Positions 1 through 10,136 of a stretch of 64,000 bases of DNA are shown piece by piece. Every line of letters starts with the position of its first letter. The first letter of the stretch is position 1. Location: NCBI GenBank assembly GCA_963718695.1, contig OY970371.1:4278001-4342000 (forward strand). Reading direction: 5' to 3'. The notes below the pieces were generated by a model. The model was not told the DNA's origin and ran no database searches. It saw only the letters and a list, made by a program, of their open reading frames with translations. The translations under genes were made by a program, and so were the position numbers. The DNA is from Manganitrophus sp963718695 (GTDB lineage Bacteria > Nitrospirota > Nitrospiria > SBBL01 > Manganitrophaceae).

Positions 1-1320
1 GGAAAAGTTGAGAATTGCTGAAAGGGAGGTCGCCAGGGCCAGGCCTCCATGTTGGAGAGGCCCCATCAGAATAAGATTCAGAATGAGATTGGCCACCACG
101 GCGACCATGCCGATTTTTACAGGCGTTTTCGTATCCTGAAGGGAGTAAAAAACAGGCACCACGATTCGAATTCCGGCAAACGCCCAAAGTCCAATCGAAT
201 AGAACAAGACGGCGCTTGCCGTCCCAAGCGTTGCGATACGGCCAAATTCTCCATGTTCGAAGAGAAGATGAACGATCGGAACCCGAAAGAGGATGAGCCC
301 CATCATGGCAGGAAAGGTGATGAAGAAAACCAACCGAAGGCCGAAAGAAAAGGTTTGCCGCAGCCCTTCTGTCTCTCCCTTCGCCGCTTGTGCTGAAAGG
401 GTGGGAAGGATCGCCGTAGAGAGCGCCACCGCGAAGATCCCGAGCGGGAAGTGGATCAGCCGCATTCCGAAGTAGAGATAGGTGACGCTCCCGGCGGCCA
501 GGAAGGAGGCAAGAAGGGTGTTCACCAAAACGTTAATCTGTGTGACGGAGAGACCGAGCGTCGTCGGAAGGAGGAGTTTTCCCATCTGGACGACCCCGGG
601 ATGGAGTGGCCGAATCGGTCTTCGAAACGAAAGAGGAAATCCTTCCTGATAAAGTGCGGGGACCTGGACAAGAAACTGTGCAAGACCCCCCAGTGCAACC
701 CCGATTGCAGCCCCGTAGACCGGCTCGGGGAGGAAAGGAGTAAAGCCGAAGACAAAAAGAATGCTGACCACATTGAAAACCCCGGAGGCGAGCGCGGGAG
801 GGGCGAAACGCCGGGTGCTGTTGAGGATTCCCATCGCGAGCGCGGCCAAGGAGATGAAGAGAAGGAAGGGGAACATGATGCGCGTCATCGAAACAGTCAG
901 CGAGAATTTATATGTGTCTTGAATAAAGCCGGGTGCAATCGAGCGGATCAGTGTGGGAGAGAAAAGAATCCCGAAGGTGACCACAATGCAAACGAACAAG
1001 AGGAGGGTCGTAAACGCCGCCGAGGCGAGCTCTTTGGCTTCCGAACGTGATTTCTTGGTGAGGTACTCGGTAAAGACCGGAATAAAGGCGGCCGACATCG
1101 ATCCCTCGGCAAACAATTCCCGAAGCATGTTGGGAATCCGAAAGGCGACATAGAAGGCATCGGCCGCGATCGTCGCCCCGAAGAGGTTGGCAAGGATCAT
1201 ATCCCGAATAAATCCGAGAACACGGCTGATCAGCGTCCCGAATGCGACGATCCCAGCTGCACCGGCGATTTTTTTCTCGGCCTGAAGTTGAGCAGAGAGG
1301 CTTTTTCCTTGACTTTCCAT
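1..1320 (-). CDS. murJ: Lipid II flippase MurJ (MviN), 3' end beyond window
   Basis: Reading the minus strand from an ATG at 1318-1320 gives an open frame of 440 codons that runs off the left edge without a stop. The N-terminus has the family hallmark around residues 18-55 (a TLISRVLGFIRD segment followed by ADAFYVAFRIPNMLRELFAEG), followed by alternating hydrophobic helices of the MOP-superfamily fold. MurJ moves the peptidoglycan precursor lipid II from the inner to the outer face of the cytoplasmic membrane. Full-length MurJ is about 510-530 residues, so roughly 70-90 residues are missing. It is divergent from rpsT, 47 bp away. Confidence 0.95.
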   Translation of the reverse strand, partial: MESQGKSLSAQLQAEKKIAGAAGIVAFGTLISRVLGFIRDMILANLFGATIAADAFYVAFRIPNMLRELFAEGSMSAAFIPVFTEYLTKKSRSEAKELASAAFTTLLLFVCIVVTFGILFSPTLIRSIAPGFIQDTYKFSLTVSMTRIMFPFLLFISLAALAMGILNSTRRFAPPALASGVFNVVSILFVFGFTPFLPEPVYGAAIGVALGGLAQFLVQVPALYQEGFPLSFRRPIRPLHPGVVQMGKLLLPTTLGLSVTQINVLVNTLLASFLAAGSVTYLYFGMRLIHFPLGIFAVALSTAILPTLSAQAAKGETEGLRQTFSFGLRLVFFITFPAMMGLILFRVPIVHLLFEHGEFGRIATLGTASAVLFYSIGLWAFAGIRIVVPVFYSLQDTKTPVKIGMVAVVANLILNLILMGPLQHGGLALATSLSAILNFS

Positions 1321-1367
1321 GGAGTACTATGTTAAAAAACGATTTTTAATTTAAGGAGATCTCAATC

Positions 1368-1655
1368 GTGGCAAATCATCCATCTGCATTGAAACGAGAG
1401 CGGCAGGCGAAGAAAAGGAGACAGCGAAACCGAGGCGTCCTTTCTGCCGTTCGAACCGCCGTCAAGCGGGTTCAGAAGGCCCTTTCTGAAAAAAATCAGG
1501 ATTTGGCCAAATCGGCCCTGAAGGAAGCGACCTCGTCGCTCGACGGCGCGGCGTCCAAAGGGGTTATTCCCAAAACGCGCGCTTCCCGCAAAATCTCCCG
1601 CCTCGCGGCGCGAGTCAATAAATTCCTTTCGGCTGGGGCATCCCCCTCGGCCTAA
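1368..1655 (+). CDS. rpsT: 30S ribosomal protein S20
   Basis: This 95-residue, very basic protein begins MANHPSALKRERQ, the typical S20 N-terminus, and contains the two long charged helices of the family. S20 binds 16S rRNA and helps assemble the small subunit. The start is a GTG at 1368 preceded by an AAGGAG ribosome-binding site at 1353-1358. S20 genes often use a weak start codon and are autoregulated; the GTG here fits that but autoregulation is not shown. It is convergent with holA, 122 bp away. That gap holds an imperfect hairpin (AGGATCT at 1678, AGATCCT at 1707, then a T-rich stretch) that may end transcription. Confidence 0.97.
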   Translation: MANHPSALKRERQAKKRRQRNRGVLSAVRTAVKRVQKALSEKNQDLAKSALKEATSSLDGAASKGVIPKTRASRKISRLAARVNKFLSAGASPSA

Positions 1656-1777
1656 TATCAAACGAAGATAGATCGAGAGGATCTTTTCGGCGGACTTTGC
1701 TTGATGAGATCCTTTTCCTTTATCGCCAGGGAAGCGGTTGAGCCGGCGCGCCCTTTTTAATCGAGAAGCGGCTGCGC

Positions 1778-2821
1778 TCATGACCTCGATTCCAAAAAAG
1801 GAAGGGTATAGCCCATTCGTTGTGACGTTGGATGGGGCCGGCAGAGATCGAGTATCAGCATCTCCATTACTTGCGGCGCCGATTGTCTTCCCCCTTTCAA
1901 TTGAGAGTCTGCGGCCAAGGAGAGATCGAACGCTCTCTGGATGTCGCTGCGTTTCCAATTCCGCAGCTGCTTGAAAAACGCGGGGAGCAGGCTCGGGGGC
2001 ATCGGGACCTTCTTGCCGACCGCCGTTTCCGATTTTCCGGCGTCGATTGCTTCTCTGGCCACCGCCATGAGCCGCCACTGCCGCGTCAGCATCGTCAGTA
2101 TGAAAAGGGGATGTTCCCCCTCCTCGATCAGCGATGAAAGGAGGGCAAGGGAGCTCTTCAGGTTTCTCTCCCCGACGGCTCGGACCAATTCGAAAATCGA
2201 GTGGCTACGCCCACCTGCGATCAATTGCTGAACCATGTCGAGGGAAATTTCTTTTTTATCCGAGGAATGAAGTGCAAATTTATCGATCTCTTGCTGAATG
2301 AGGAAGAGATCGTTGCCAAGACGTTCCTTCAAATACCATGTCGCTTCTTCCGAAAGTGAAATTCCGCGTCGCTTCCCTTCCTGAGCAATCCACCCCGGCA
2401 AGGCCTGTTCCGAAAGGGCTGAGCATTGGATCGTCATTGCCTTTTTTTTCAGGGCGGCGAACAACTTCTTACGCAGATCGGGTTTCGCGGCAACAAAAAT
2501 CAGAAGGGTCGTATCACAAGGGGCTTCGATATAATTCAAGAAGACTTCGCGCTCATCTTTGATGAGGTCGGCATTTTGGATGATCACCAGCCGACGGACG
2601 CTGAATAAGGGAAAGGTCTTCGCCGTCATGATCACATCGGCCGGATCGACACTCTCTCCCTGAAATTGATCGTAGTTAAAATCGCGAGAGGTCTCTTCGA
2701 GAACCTTCTCCCGAAAACGGGTTAGGATTTGCTGTATGAAAAGGGGCTCTTCACCGGTGAGAAGGTAAATGGGAGAAAAGCGCTCTTGCTCGAGGTGTTT
2801 TAATGCTTCTGCGTAAGTCAT
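1778..2821 (-). CDS. holA: DNA polymerase III subunit delta
   Basis: The 347-residue product has the expected order for the clamp-loader delta subunit: an N-terminal AAA+-like domain starting at YLLTGEEPLFIQQ (about residues 19-31), then a lid domain and a C-terminal helical collar with a GGR-x-HSIFELVRAVGERN segment. Delta opens the beta sliding clamp so it can be loaded on primed DNA. No intact Walker A is seen, as is normal for delta. Its ATG overlaps the stop of lptE by four bases (ATGA), so holA is probably translated by coupling at the end of a leuS-lptE-holA operon. Confidence 0.95.
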   Translation of the reverse strand: MTYAEALKHLEQERFSPIYLLTGEEPLFIQQILTRFREKVLEETSRDFNYDQFQGESVDPADVIMTAKTFPLFSVRRLVIIQNADLIKDEREVFLNYIEAPCDTTLLIFVAAKPDLRKKLFAALKKKAMTIQCSALSEQALPGWIAQEGKRRGISLSEEATWYLKERLGNDLFLIQQEIDKFALHSSDKKEISLDMVQQLIAGGRSHSIFELVRAVGERNLKSSLALLSSLIEEGEHPLFILTMLTRQWRLMAVAREAIDAGKSETAVGKKVPMPPSLLPAFFKQLRNWKRSDIQRAFDLSLAADSQLKGGRQSAPQVMEMLILDLCRPHPTSQRMGYTLPFLESRS

Positions 2822-3351
2822 GGGTCCGCCGGTACGGGAGGAGGAGGCGCGGAGAGCGGGGCGATGCTGATCAAATCAGCGACCCGCTCGGCCAGGTGTC
2901 GCCCTGCTTCACGAATGGCGCGGTCTTGCGCTGCGCGGTCTGAAATGGGGTCCGGATTTGCGATGTACTCTGCGGACCCCTCGGCATGATCCTTTTGTTT
3001 CGACTGATCCCCTTGTCTGGGGAGAAGCGTATACTCGAAGCCGATCGTAATTCGGTATTCCTGGGCTTGGCCGATTCGATTCAGCGCGACCGGCGTCCTG
3101 TCGAAACGGGTCACGCGGCCGGAGAGGGTCAGAGGGGCCTGATGCGGATGGGCGACGACCTGCCAGCCCTGCCTCAGAAAGGTCTCCTTAAAGCTTTCGC
3201 TGACCCGTTTTTCCAAAAGCGGCTCAAAGGTTGCGTTCTCAAAAATGGGAATGGCGATCGCATGATCGGAGGAGGTTATCTCCGATCGGAGTCCGCTGTG
3301 GTATCCACAGCCGGCGAGGCTCAACAGAAGGAGAAGAATCGCTCTTCTCAT
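2818..3351 (-). CDS. lptE: LPS-assembly lipoprotein LptE
   Basis: The 177-residue protein starts with a lipoprotein signal (MRRAILLLLLSLAGC, lipobox LAGC with Cys15), followed by GYHSG, typical of LptE/RlpB. LptE plugs the LptD beta-barrel and helps insert lipopolysaccharide in the outer leaflet of the outer membrane, so its presence implies an LPS-bearing outer membrane. A Pro-rich tail closes the protein. It lies between leuS and holA with four-base ATGA overlaps on both sides, a leuS-lptE-holA order found in many bacteria. Family sequence similarity is low in general, so the position in this operon is part of the evidence. Confidence 0.85.
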   Translation of the reverse strand: MRRAILLLLLSLAGCGYHSGLRSEITSSDHAIAIPIFENATFEPLLEKRVSESFKETFLRQGWQVVAHPHQAPLTLSGRVTRFDRTPVALNRIGQAQEYRITIGFEYTLLPRQGDQSKQKDHAEGSAEYIANPDPISDRAAQDRAIREAGRHLAERVADLISIAPLSAPPPPVPADP

Positions 3352-5840
3352 ACGACGATGTTGACCAATTTTCCCTTCACGACGATGACCTTTTTGATCG
3401 GGTGACCTTCGATCCAGGCCTGTGTCTTCGGATCTGAAACGGCGCGCTCTTTGAGGAATTCCTCATTGGCGTTCGCCGGTGCTGTGAATTTGCTCCGGAC
3501 CTTGCCGTTGACCTGCACGACAACCTCGACGATCTCTTCTTCCGTCCAGGCCGGATCATAGGACGGCCAGATGACATCGAGAACAGAGGGGGGATGCCCC
3601 AGGACTTCCCAAAGCGACTCCGACAGATGCGGCGCAAACGGCGATAATAGAATCACTAAATGGTCGAGCGCTTCCGTATGGGCCGCTCGATGGGATTGTT
3701 CTTCTTCCTTCGAGGGAGGAGTTGATTGATCGCGCGAGAGGGCATTATAAAATTCCATCAGCGCCGCGATCGCCGTATTGAATTGGAAGCCCTTCTCGAT
3801 ATCTTCGGTCACCCGCTTGATCGTCCGATGGGTCATTCGCCGGATCTGCTTCACGCGGGGAGAGGCTTCGGAGAAGTTGATCGGCTCGCGTGAGGCCCGA
3901 CCGGATGCGGCGAACTCGTAAACCATACGCCAGACCCGTTGTAGAAAACGGTAGGCTCCCTGCACCCCTTCATCGCTCCACTCCAGATCTTTCTCGGGAG
4001 GGGCGGCGAAGAGAGAGAAGAGCCGGGAGGTATCGGCGCCGTAGGTTTCGATCAACTGATCGGGATCGACGATGTTCCCTTTCGATTTGGACATCTTGGC
4101 GCCATCTTTGATGACCATTCCCTGGGTGAGGAGATTCGCGAACGGCTCGCCGACTTTGGTGAGTCCGAGATCTCGGACCACCTTTGTGAAGAAGCGGGCG
4201 TAGAGTAGGTGCAAAACAGCATGCTCGATGCCGCCGATGTACTGATCGACCGGCATCCAATGAGAGGCGCCCTCCGGATTAATCGGACCGGAGGTCTCAT
4301 GCGGAGAGGTGTAGCGCAGGAAATACCAGGAAGAATCGACGAAGGTATCCATCGTGTCGGTCTCCCGCCGCGCCGGGCCGCCGCACTTCGGACAGGTCGT
4401 ATTGAGAAAGGAGGGGCTCTCCAACAAAGGAGAGCCTCCCTTCCCGGTAAAAGGAACATCTTCCGGCAGAGCGACGGGAAGAGCCGACTCCGGAACCGGC
4501 ACCACCCCGCAGCGCTCGCAATAGAGCATGGGGATCGGTGTCCCCCAATAACGTTGCCGTGAGACCCCCCAGTCGCGCAGACGGTAATGGATCTTTTCAT
4601 TTCCCAGGTTCTTTTCTTCCACAAAGCGGGCGATTGCTTCTTGGGCGGCGAGAGGGGCGTGGCCATTGAATGGACCGGAGTGGACCAGCGTGCCGGCTTC
4701 TTCGGTGTAGGCGGCCGCCAGCGGTTCGGCCAACGTCCCCGAGGGATTCTGGATGACGATCCGGACCGGCAGATGGTATTTCTGAGCGAATTCAAAATCG
4801 CGTTGATCGTGCGCCGGAACGGCCATGACGATTCCGGTTCCATAGTCCATTAATACAAAATTCGCGACCCAGATCGGAATTTGCTCCCCCGTGAGCGGGT
4901 GGACGGCATACGCCCCGGTGAAGACCCCTTCTTTCTCTTGGTTGAGGGCGGTCCGAACCGTTTTGTCCTGGCCTTTGACCTTTTCGATAAAGACGCGAAC
5001 GGCGGCCTCCTCCGGGCGCCCCGCGACCAATGATGGAAGGAGCGGATGCTCCGCCGCGATGCTCATAAAAGTGACGCCGTAGAGTGTATCGGGACGGGTC
5101 GTAAAAATGGTGAGCTTTTCGGACCGATCCGCGACAGGAAAGGCGATCTCAACGCCCCGGCTCTTCCCGATCCAGTTTTTCTGCATCACCAGGACACGCT
5201 GGGGCCATCCGGTTAACCGGTCGCACTCCGAGAGAAGCTCTTCGGCATAGGCCGTAATTCGGAAGAACCACTGTTCTAAATTTTTCTGGATGACGATACT
5301 GTCGCAGCGCCAGCAGTGCCCATCGATCACCTGCTCATTGGCGAGGACGGTGGCGCAGGAGGGGCACCAGTTTACCGAAGCCATTTTCCGGTAGGCAAGG
5401 CCGCGCTCGTACATCTTGACGAAGAACCACTGATTCCAGCGATAGTATTCCGGCTGGCACGTGGTCACTTCCCGATCCCAATCGTAAGAGAGCCCCATTT
5501 TTTGGAGCTGGGACCTCATATAGCCGATATTTTGAGCGGTCCAGACGGCCGGATGCACTTTCTTCTGGATAGCGGCGTTTTCTGCCGGGAGACCGAAAGC
5601 ATCCCATCCCATCGGATGGAGGACCTGATAACCGCGCATCCTTTTGAAGCGGGCGATGACATCCCCAATGGCATAGACGCGAACGTGGCCCATATGGATA
5701 CGCCCGGAAGGGTAGGGGAACATCTCCAGGCAGTAGAACTTGGGCCGGGTCGGGTCTTCGACTATTTTGAACGTCTGACGATCGCGCCAGTAGGCTTGCC
5801 AGCGCGCTTCGATCTCTTTAGGTTGATATGTCTTTTCCAT
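3348..5840 (-). CDS. leuS: Leucyl-tRNA synthetase
   Basis: At 830 residues this is a normal bacterial class Ia LeuRS, which charges tRNA-Leu with leucine. The HIGH-type signature is HMGH in FPYPSGRIHMGHVR near residue 49, and the KMSKS loop is seen as AKMSKSKGN. The inserted CP1 editing domain (segment starting TTRPDTLYG), the zinc-binding CPSC/CWRC region and the C-terminal anticodon-binding domain are all present. It starts at an ATG at 5840 and is first in the run leuS-lptE-holA. Confidence 0.98.
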   Translation of the reverse strand: MEKTYQPKEIEARWQAYWRDRQTFKIVEDPTRPKFYCLEMFPYPSGRIHMGHVRVYAIGDVIARFKRMRGYQVLHPMGWDAFGLPAENAAIQKKVHPAVWTAQNIGYMRSQLQKMGLSYDWDREVTTCQPEYYRWNQWFFVKMYERGLAYRKMASVNWCPSCATVLANEQVIDGHCWRCDSIVIQKNLEQWFFRITAYAEELLSECDRLTGWPQRVLVMQKNWIGKSRGVEIAFPVADRSEKLTIFTTRPDTLYGVTFMSIAAEHPLLPSLVAGRPEEAAVRVFIEKVKGQDKTVRTALNQEKEGVFTGAYAVHPLTGEQIPIWVANFVLMDYGTGIVMAVPAHDQRDFEFAQKYHLPVRIVIQNPSGTLAEPLAAAYTEEAGTLVHSGPFNGHAPLAAQEAIARFVEEKNLGNEKIHYRLRDWGVSRQRYWGTPIPMLYCERCGVVPVPESALPVALPEDVPFTGKGGSPLLESPSFLNTTCPKCGGPARRETDTMDTFVDSSWYFLRYTSPHETSGPINPEGASHWMPVDQYIGGIEHAVLHLLYARFFTKVVRDLGLTKVGEPFANLLTQGMVIKDGAKMSKSKGNIVDPDQLIETYGADTSRLFSLFAAPPEKDLEWSDEGVQGAYRFLQRVWRMVYEFAASGRASREPINFSEASPRVKQIRRMTHRTIKRVTEDIEKGFQFNTAIAALMEFYNALSRDQSTPPSKEEEQSHRAAHTEALDHLVILLSPFAPHLSESLWEVLGHPPSVLDVIWPSYDPAWTEEEIVEVVVQVNGKVRSKFTAPANANEEFLKERAVSDPKTQAWIEGHPIKKVIVVKGKLVNIVV

Positions 5841-6111
5841 TTATTCTGTTATAAACGTTTGGAGTATCGGACGAAATTAACATAGGCTTCTTAATTTAGC
5901 AAGCTCAGGTTGACGGGAAGGTACCCGCAGTATATCCTTTTCCTTATGGAAACGAATATGGAACAAAGAACCGCGCTGCCGGGTAAATTGGTCACTTTTC
6001 TGGTCGGCCAGACCGATCTGAATTTGGAGAGTACCTCTGTCTTTGAGAGCAAGACCTTAAAGCACTCTCCCGCCTATCCGGAACGTCATTCCAAAACAAA
6101 AAGTCATTAAG

Positions 6112-6990
6112 GTGGAGAAGACGAGCCTTCTCGGCCATGATGTGACTTTTCTCGTCAAGGCTTATCTGCCCGACATTGTCATTGTCGAAGCCACGGTTGA
6201 GTTGGAAAACCTCCTTTCCGAGAAATTAAATCAGATTAAGAAGGAGATCTTGCAGGAGTGCCGAAAGTTTCTTGTAAAGTACCAATGTCTCCCTCATTTT
6301 GACGAGGAGTACAGCATCTACTGCGTCTCCAATTATCAAGGCGACCCGGAGCTCTATCTCACCCTCTATGGAGAGCGGATCGCCCACATTCTGAAAAACG
6401 AGCGGATTCAGCTGGATGAGGAAGAAATTAAAAACACCCTCCAGGCAGGATTGAAATACGCCAAAGACGATCTGACGTTGGTTGATTGGGACGGCGCCTT
6501 TATGTTTGATCCACACGGCGATTTCGAGAGCAACATTGAATTATTTGAAATTGCCAATGTTCAGCTTCTCAAATCGCGCATCTTGGATAAACAGCTCGAT
6601 GATCGGCTTCAGCAAACCATCGTTTTGCTCAAGCAGACGCAGCGAATGCTCTTCCGTTCCAAAGAGATCCGGGCCAATCTCAAAGAAATTATCCAGATTC
6701 GAACGCAATCGCTTCTAGAGTCCGATGCCATCGACCATAATATTAAACTCATTGGGGATTGGTATTCGGCCCGGCTCTACAATCAAATCTCAAAGAAGTT
6801 TCACCTTGAAGCGTGGAGCAAGAGTATTTCTCAGAAGCTCGACGTTCTGGAAGATGTTTATACGATGGCCGCCGAGCAGTTTTCGGTCTCTTTTTCGACC
6901 ACGCTCGAATTTGTCCTCATTGCAGGTTGGTTTGTCCTTTTGGTCGGTTGGTTCGGCATCTTCATCCTCGATTTACTTCTTCGTACCTAG
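6112..6990 (+). CDS. RMD1/DUF155 family membrane-anchored protein
   Basis: The 292-residue product matches the DUF155 (RMD1/YagE) pattern: an acidic N-terminal domain, then the conserved block NIELFEIANVQLLKSRILDKQLD about residues 143-165, a long charged coiled-coil region, and two closely spaced hydrophobic stretches at the very end (about residues 258-290). Family members include the yeast RMD1 and mitochondrial RMND1 proteins; the bacterial role is not known. The start chosen is a GTG at 6112 with little ribosome-binding sequence, so the true start could differ. It is monocistronic, divergent from leuS across 271 bp. Confidence 0.75.
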   Translation: MEKTSLLGHDVTFLVKAYLPDIVIVEATVELENLLSEKLNQIKKEILQECRKFLVKYQCLPHFDEEYSIYCVSNYQGDPELYLTLYGERIAHILKNERIQLDEEEIKNTLQAGLKYAKDDLTLVDWDGAFMFDPHGDFESNIELFEIANVQLLKSRILDKQLDDRLQQTIVLLKQTQRMLFRSKEIRANLKEIIQIRTQSLLESDAIDHNIKLIGDWYSARLYNQISKKFHLEAWSKSISQKLDVLEDVYTMAAEQFSVSFSTTLEFVLIAGWFVLLVGWFGIFILDLLLRT

Positions 6991-7021
6991 ATCCTCTCTT
7001 TCGCTTCTTTTCAAAAAGAGC

Positions 7022-7050
7022 TTGACATGGAGCAACCCCGGTTTTAGAAT
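7022..7050 (+). promoter_or_regulatory. Sigma70-type promoter of the iron-uptake operon
   Basis: TTGACA at 7022-7027 and TAGAAT at 7045-7050 are separated by exactly 17 bp. A Fur box begins seven bases downstream, where the transcription start should lie. The same arrangement recurs before fur at 11257. A leader of about 200 bases then precedes fbpA. Confidence 0.8.
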
Positions 7051-7056
7051 GGGAAT

Positions 7057-7075
7057 GAATTTGATAATCATTCTC
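7057..7075 (+). promoter_or_regulatory. Fur box before fbpA
   Basis: GAATTTGATAATCATTCTC resembles the 19-bp Fur consensus (GATAATGATAATCATTATC), with the central GATAATCATT intact. It overlaps the expected start point of the promoter at 7022-7050, which suits iron-dependent repression. The identical 19-mer occurs at 11293-11311 in front of fur. Confidence 0.85.
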
Positions 7076-7261
7076 ACTTGTTAAGGATAGGGAAAAACGA
7101 CTCTCACAAGTAGGATCTCCGTTCATTCAGCAAGTGATCCGGGGGGTCCTTCCTCCTTCATTCAAATCACGACAACCGTTCATGGGCACAGAGACAGCGT
7201 CGCCGAATCCCTCCGCATCGGGGAAGAGTCCTCGATAAAAAATTAAGGAGAATAAGAATCT

Positions 7262-8314
7262 ATGCGCCATCGAAGCCGCCTTTCTTTGATTCACCGGTCT
7301 GTTTCGAAACAATTTATTTGGAGAGCTTTTTTCGTTGGGCTGTGGGTGGCGCTGTCGATGGTCACGCCGGTCCATGCTGAAGAGGAGGTGGTTGTCTATT
7401 CCGCTCGAAATGAGCAGCTCATTAAGCCGCTCTTTGATGCTTATACCAAAGAGACCGGCGCCCGCGTTAAGTTTATTACAGATAAAGAAGGCCCTCTTCT
7501 TGAACGGCTGAAGGCGGAAGGAGAACACACACCCGCCGATCTCTTGATTACCGTCGATGCCGGCAATCTCTGGAGAGCGGCGCAGGAAGGATTGCTGAAG
7601 CCGGTGAATTCTAAAGTCCTCCAGGAGAATATCCCGGCGCACCTGCGCGACCCTGAAAATCGCTGGTTTGGCTTGTCGGTGCGGGCTCGGACCCTCGTTT
7701 ACAACACCAAAAAAGTGAAGCCGTCGGACCTCTCGACCTATGAAGATCTCGCCGATCCAAAATGGAAGGGACGGCTCTGTCTTCGAACCTCGAAAAAAGT
7801 TTACAACCAATCGTTGGTGGCGATGATGATCTCGGAGCATGGAGAGCCCCAGACCGAGCAGATCATCAAGTCGTGGGTCCACAATCTTGCGACCGATGTC
7901 TTTTCCGACGATACCCAGGTCATGAAGGCGATCGCGGCCGGACAATGTGATGTCGGAGTCGTGAATACCTATTACTATGGGCGTCTTATGGTAAAGGAGC
8001 CAGCGCTTCCCCTGGCGCTCTTTTGGCCTAATCAAAACGGCAGCGGTGTCCATGTGAATATCTCGGGGGCCGGGATTACAAAGCATGCGAAGCATGAGAA
8101 GGCGGCATTGAAGCTCCTGGAGTGGCTCTCCTCGGAGAAAGCGCAGAATCTGTTTTCGGACACCGATATGGAATATCCGGCCAATCCGAAAATCGCTCCG
8201 GACAAGCAGGTGGCGGCCTGGGGCGCTTTCAAGCAAAACCTGATCAATGTTTCAAAGGCGGGCGAGCTGCAGGACGAGGCGGTGAAGTTGATGGATCGTG
8301 CCGGGTATAAATAA
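7262..8314 (+). CDS. fbpA: Iron(III) ABC transporter substrate-binding protein
   Basis: The 350-residue protein has a long signal peptide ending TPVHA (cleavage about residue 39), then EEEVVVYSARNEQLIKPLFDAY, the start of FbpA/FutA-type ferric-binding proteins. The C-terminal lobe has the Tyr cluster NTYYYGRL (Tyr237-239) that in this family coordinates ferric iron. It would capture iron in the periplasm and deliver it to the FbpB/FbpC importer encoded next. An AAGGAG site lies 11 bases before the ATG. A promoter with an overlapping Fur box lies about 210 bases upstream, so expression should rise under iron starvation. Confidence 0.93.
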   Translation: MRHRSRLSLIHRSVSKQFIWRAFFVGLWVALSMVTPVHAEEEVVVYSARNEQLIKPLFDAYTKETGARVKFITDKEGPLLERLKAEGEHTPADLLITVDAGNLWRAAQEGLLKPVNSKVLQENIPAHLRDPENRWFGLSVRARTLVYNTKKVKPSDLSTYEDLADPKWKGRLCLRTSKKVYNQSLVAMMISEHGEPQTEQIIKSWVHNLATDVFSDDTQVMKAIAAGQCDVGVVNTYYYGRLMVKEPALPLALFWPNQNGSGVHVNISGAGITKHAKHEKAALKLLEWLSSEKAQNLFSDTDMEYPANPKIAPDKQVAAWGAFKQNLINVSKAGELQDEAVKLMDRAGYK

Positions 8315-8340
8315 ACATCGGTGACGGGGTCCGGATCCGA

Positions 8341-10013
8341 GTGAAACCGTATGTCTTAAAAATTCCTCCTATCGAACGGGGCGTGACCTTCTTTCAGCGA
8401 TCTCTTCCGGATCGATGGCAAGTCGCGACATTATTTCTGGCCGCGCTGGTCATGGTGCCGCTCGGTGTTGTTCTCTTTTCAGTTTTTTCAGAGGCAAATG
8501 ACGTCTCGGCTTCACTTCGTCCAAACCAGCCTGGTCACGCTGCTCATTAATACATTCTGGCTCATGCTCGGTGTCGCTTTTGGGACCGCCTTCCTCGGCG
8601 TGAGCCTGGCCTGGCTGACGGCCGCGTGCGATTTCCCCGGCCGGAAATGGCTCGATTGGGCCTTGATGCTCCCCCTCTCTCTTCCCCCTTACGTTGTCGC
8701 TTTTGTCAGTATCGGCCTGCTCGATTTTACCGGACCGGTTCAGACGCAATTACGATCATGGCTCGGTGTGGAGCAACTCTGGTTTCCGAGAATCCGATCG
8801 ACCGCAGGGGTCATCGCCGTCATGACCCTCACCCTCTATCCTTATGTTTACATGCTGGCCCGCAATGCTTTTCTGACGCAAGGAAGACGCGCCATCGAGG
8901 CGGCTCAATCGCTCGGTCAAGGGCGCTTCCGAGGATTTTTGACCGTGGCGCTGCCGATGGCGCGACCTTGGATCGCAGGGGGATTGGCCTTGGTTCTCAT
9001 GGAGACTTTGGCCGATTTCGGCACCGTCTCTATCTTCAATTACGATACCTTTACGACGGCGATTTATAAGGCGTGGTTCGGACTCTTCTCTCTCTCCGCC
9101 GCCGCTCAATTGGCCTCGTTGCTGGTCCTGATCGTATTTATCGTTCTGCTGATCGAGCAGCGGTCGCGTTCCCGTCAACGGTTTTCCCAGGCGGGGCGAA
9201 GCAGCGTTGCAGATCGGATTTCGCTTCAAGGGGCCCAAGGCTGGATCGCATTCGCTTATGCGATGTCGATCCTTTGTATCGCTTTTATCATTCCGGTTGG
9301 AACAGCTTTCCATTTGGGCTTTCCGCGTTTTTAGACAAGATTTTGATCTCCGGTATTTTAGTTTTTTAGGCCATTCCGTCTTTCTGGGGGCAACGGCGGC
9401 GCTCCTGACGTGCGTCTGCGCGCTGATACTCGTTTCTGCAAACCGTTTGCGAAATGATTTCCTGACGCGGATGACCGTCCGGGTGGCAACCCTCGGTTAT
9501 GCGCTTCCTGGGTCGGTGCTTGCGGTCGGTATTTTTATTCCTCTCATTTGGATCGATAAGCAGATCATCGGATGGATCAAGATCCTTTTGGGACTGGAAA
9601 TCGGCTTCCTCCTCAACGGTACCCTGGTCGCGATGCTCCTCGCCTATCTGATCCGCTTTTTGGCCGTCGCGCATGGTGCCGTCGACAGCGCCATGAACCG
9701 AATTACGCCGAGTTTAGATGAGACCGCGCGCTGCCTGGGCGTCAGCGGCATTGCGCTTCTTCGAAAAGTCTATTTGCCGATGTTGCGCGGGGGACTCCTT
9801 ACCGCCGCCCTTCTGGTTTTTGTCGATGTGATGAAAGAAATGCCGATTACCTTAATGACCCGTCCTTTCGGCTGGGATACGCTGTCGGTCCGGATTTTTG
9901 AAATGACCTCCGAGGGGGAATGGGAGCGCGCGGCGCTGCCGGCCATCACCCTCGTCTTAACCGGGTTCATTCCGATTTTATTATTGAGCCGATATTCCGG
10001 CAAGGGGAGTTAG
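8341..10013 (+). pseudogene. fbpB: Iron(III) ABC transporter permease, broken by two +1 insertions
   Basis: Three overlapping frames together encode one FbpB-type permease of the usual size (about 556 residues) with duplicated BPD transport domains. The first segment (8341-) reads to FSEANDV, then one extra base within 8506-9 (TCGG for TGG) shifts the frame. Removing it gives DVWLHFVQTS in continuous agreement. The second segment runs to about 9313 (GTAFH), where one extra T in the TTT at 9313-9315 breaks the frame. Removing it gives FHWAFRVFRQDFD and continues to GKGS at 10013. The EAA loops are intact in both halves (EAAQSLGQGRFRGF and ETARCLGVSGIALL). Either both are assembly errors or the importer is inactivated. 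The GTG start at 8341 is inferred. Confidence 0.85.
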
Positions 10014-10136
10014 ATCGATGCCTGTATCGTCCGAAGTCACCTTCGATGGACCTTCCTTGCGCAGGAATCAAGTGGGGTCTGCGGCGGACTTCTCTTTCTC
10101 CAGGGGAAAGGATTCGATGGAGGGAGCCGTAGCCGG

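Noticed and set aside
1362..2078. Minus-strand frame across rpsT and the end of holA
   Set aside because: rpsT is certain, and the frame has no recognisable protein features.
5946..6110. Short frame just before the DUF155 gene
   Set aside because: No ribosome-binding site and no known family; a coupled leader is possible but unsupported.
7127..8236. Long minus-strand open frame opposite fbpA
   Set aside because: It is the antisense shadow of a clear FbpA gene and has no family pattern.
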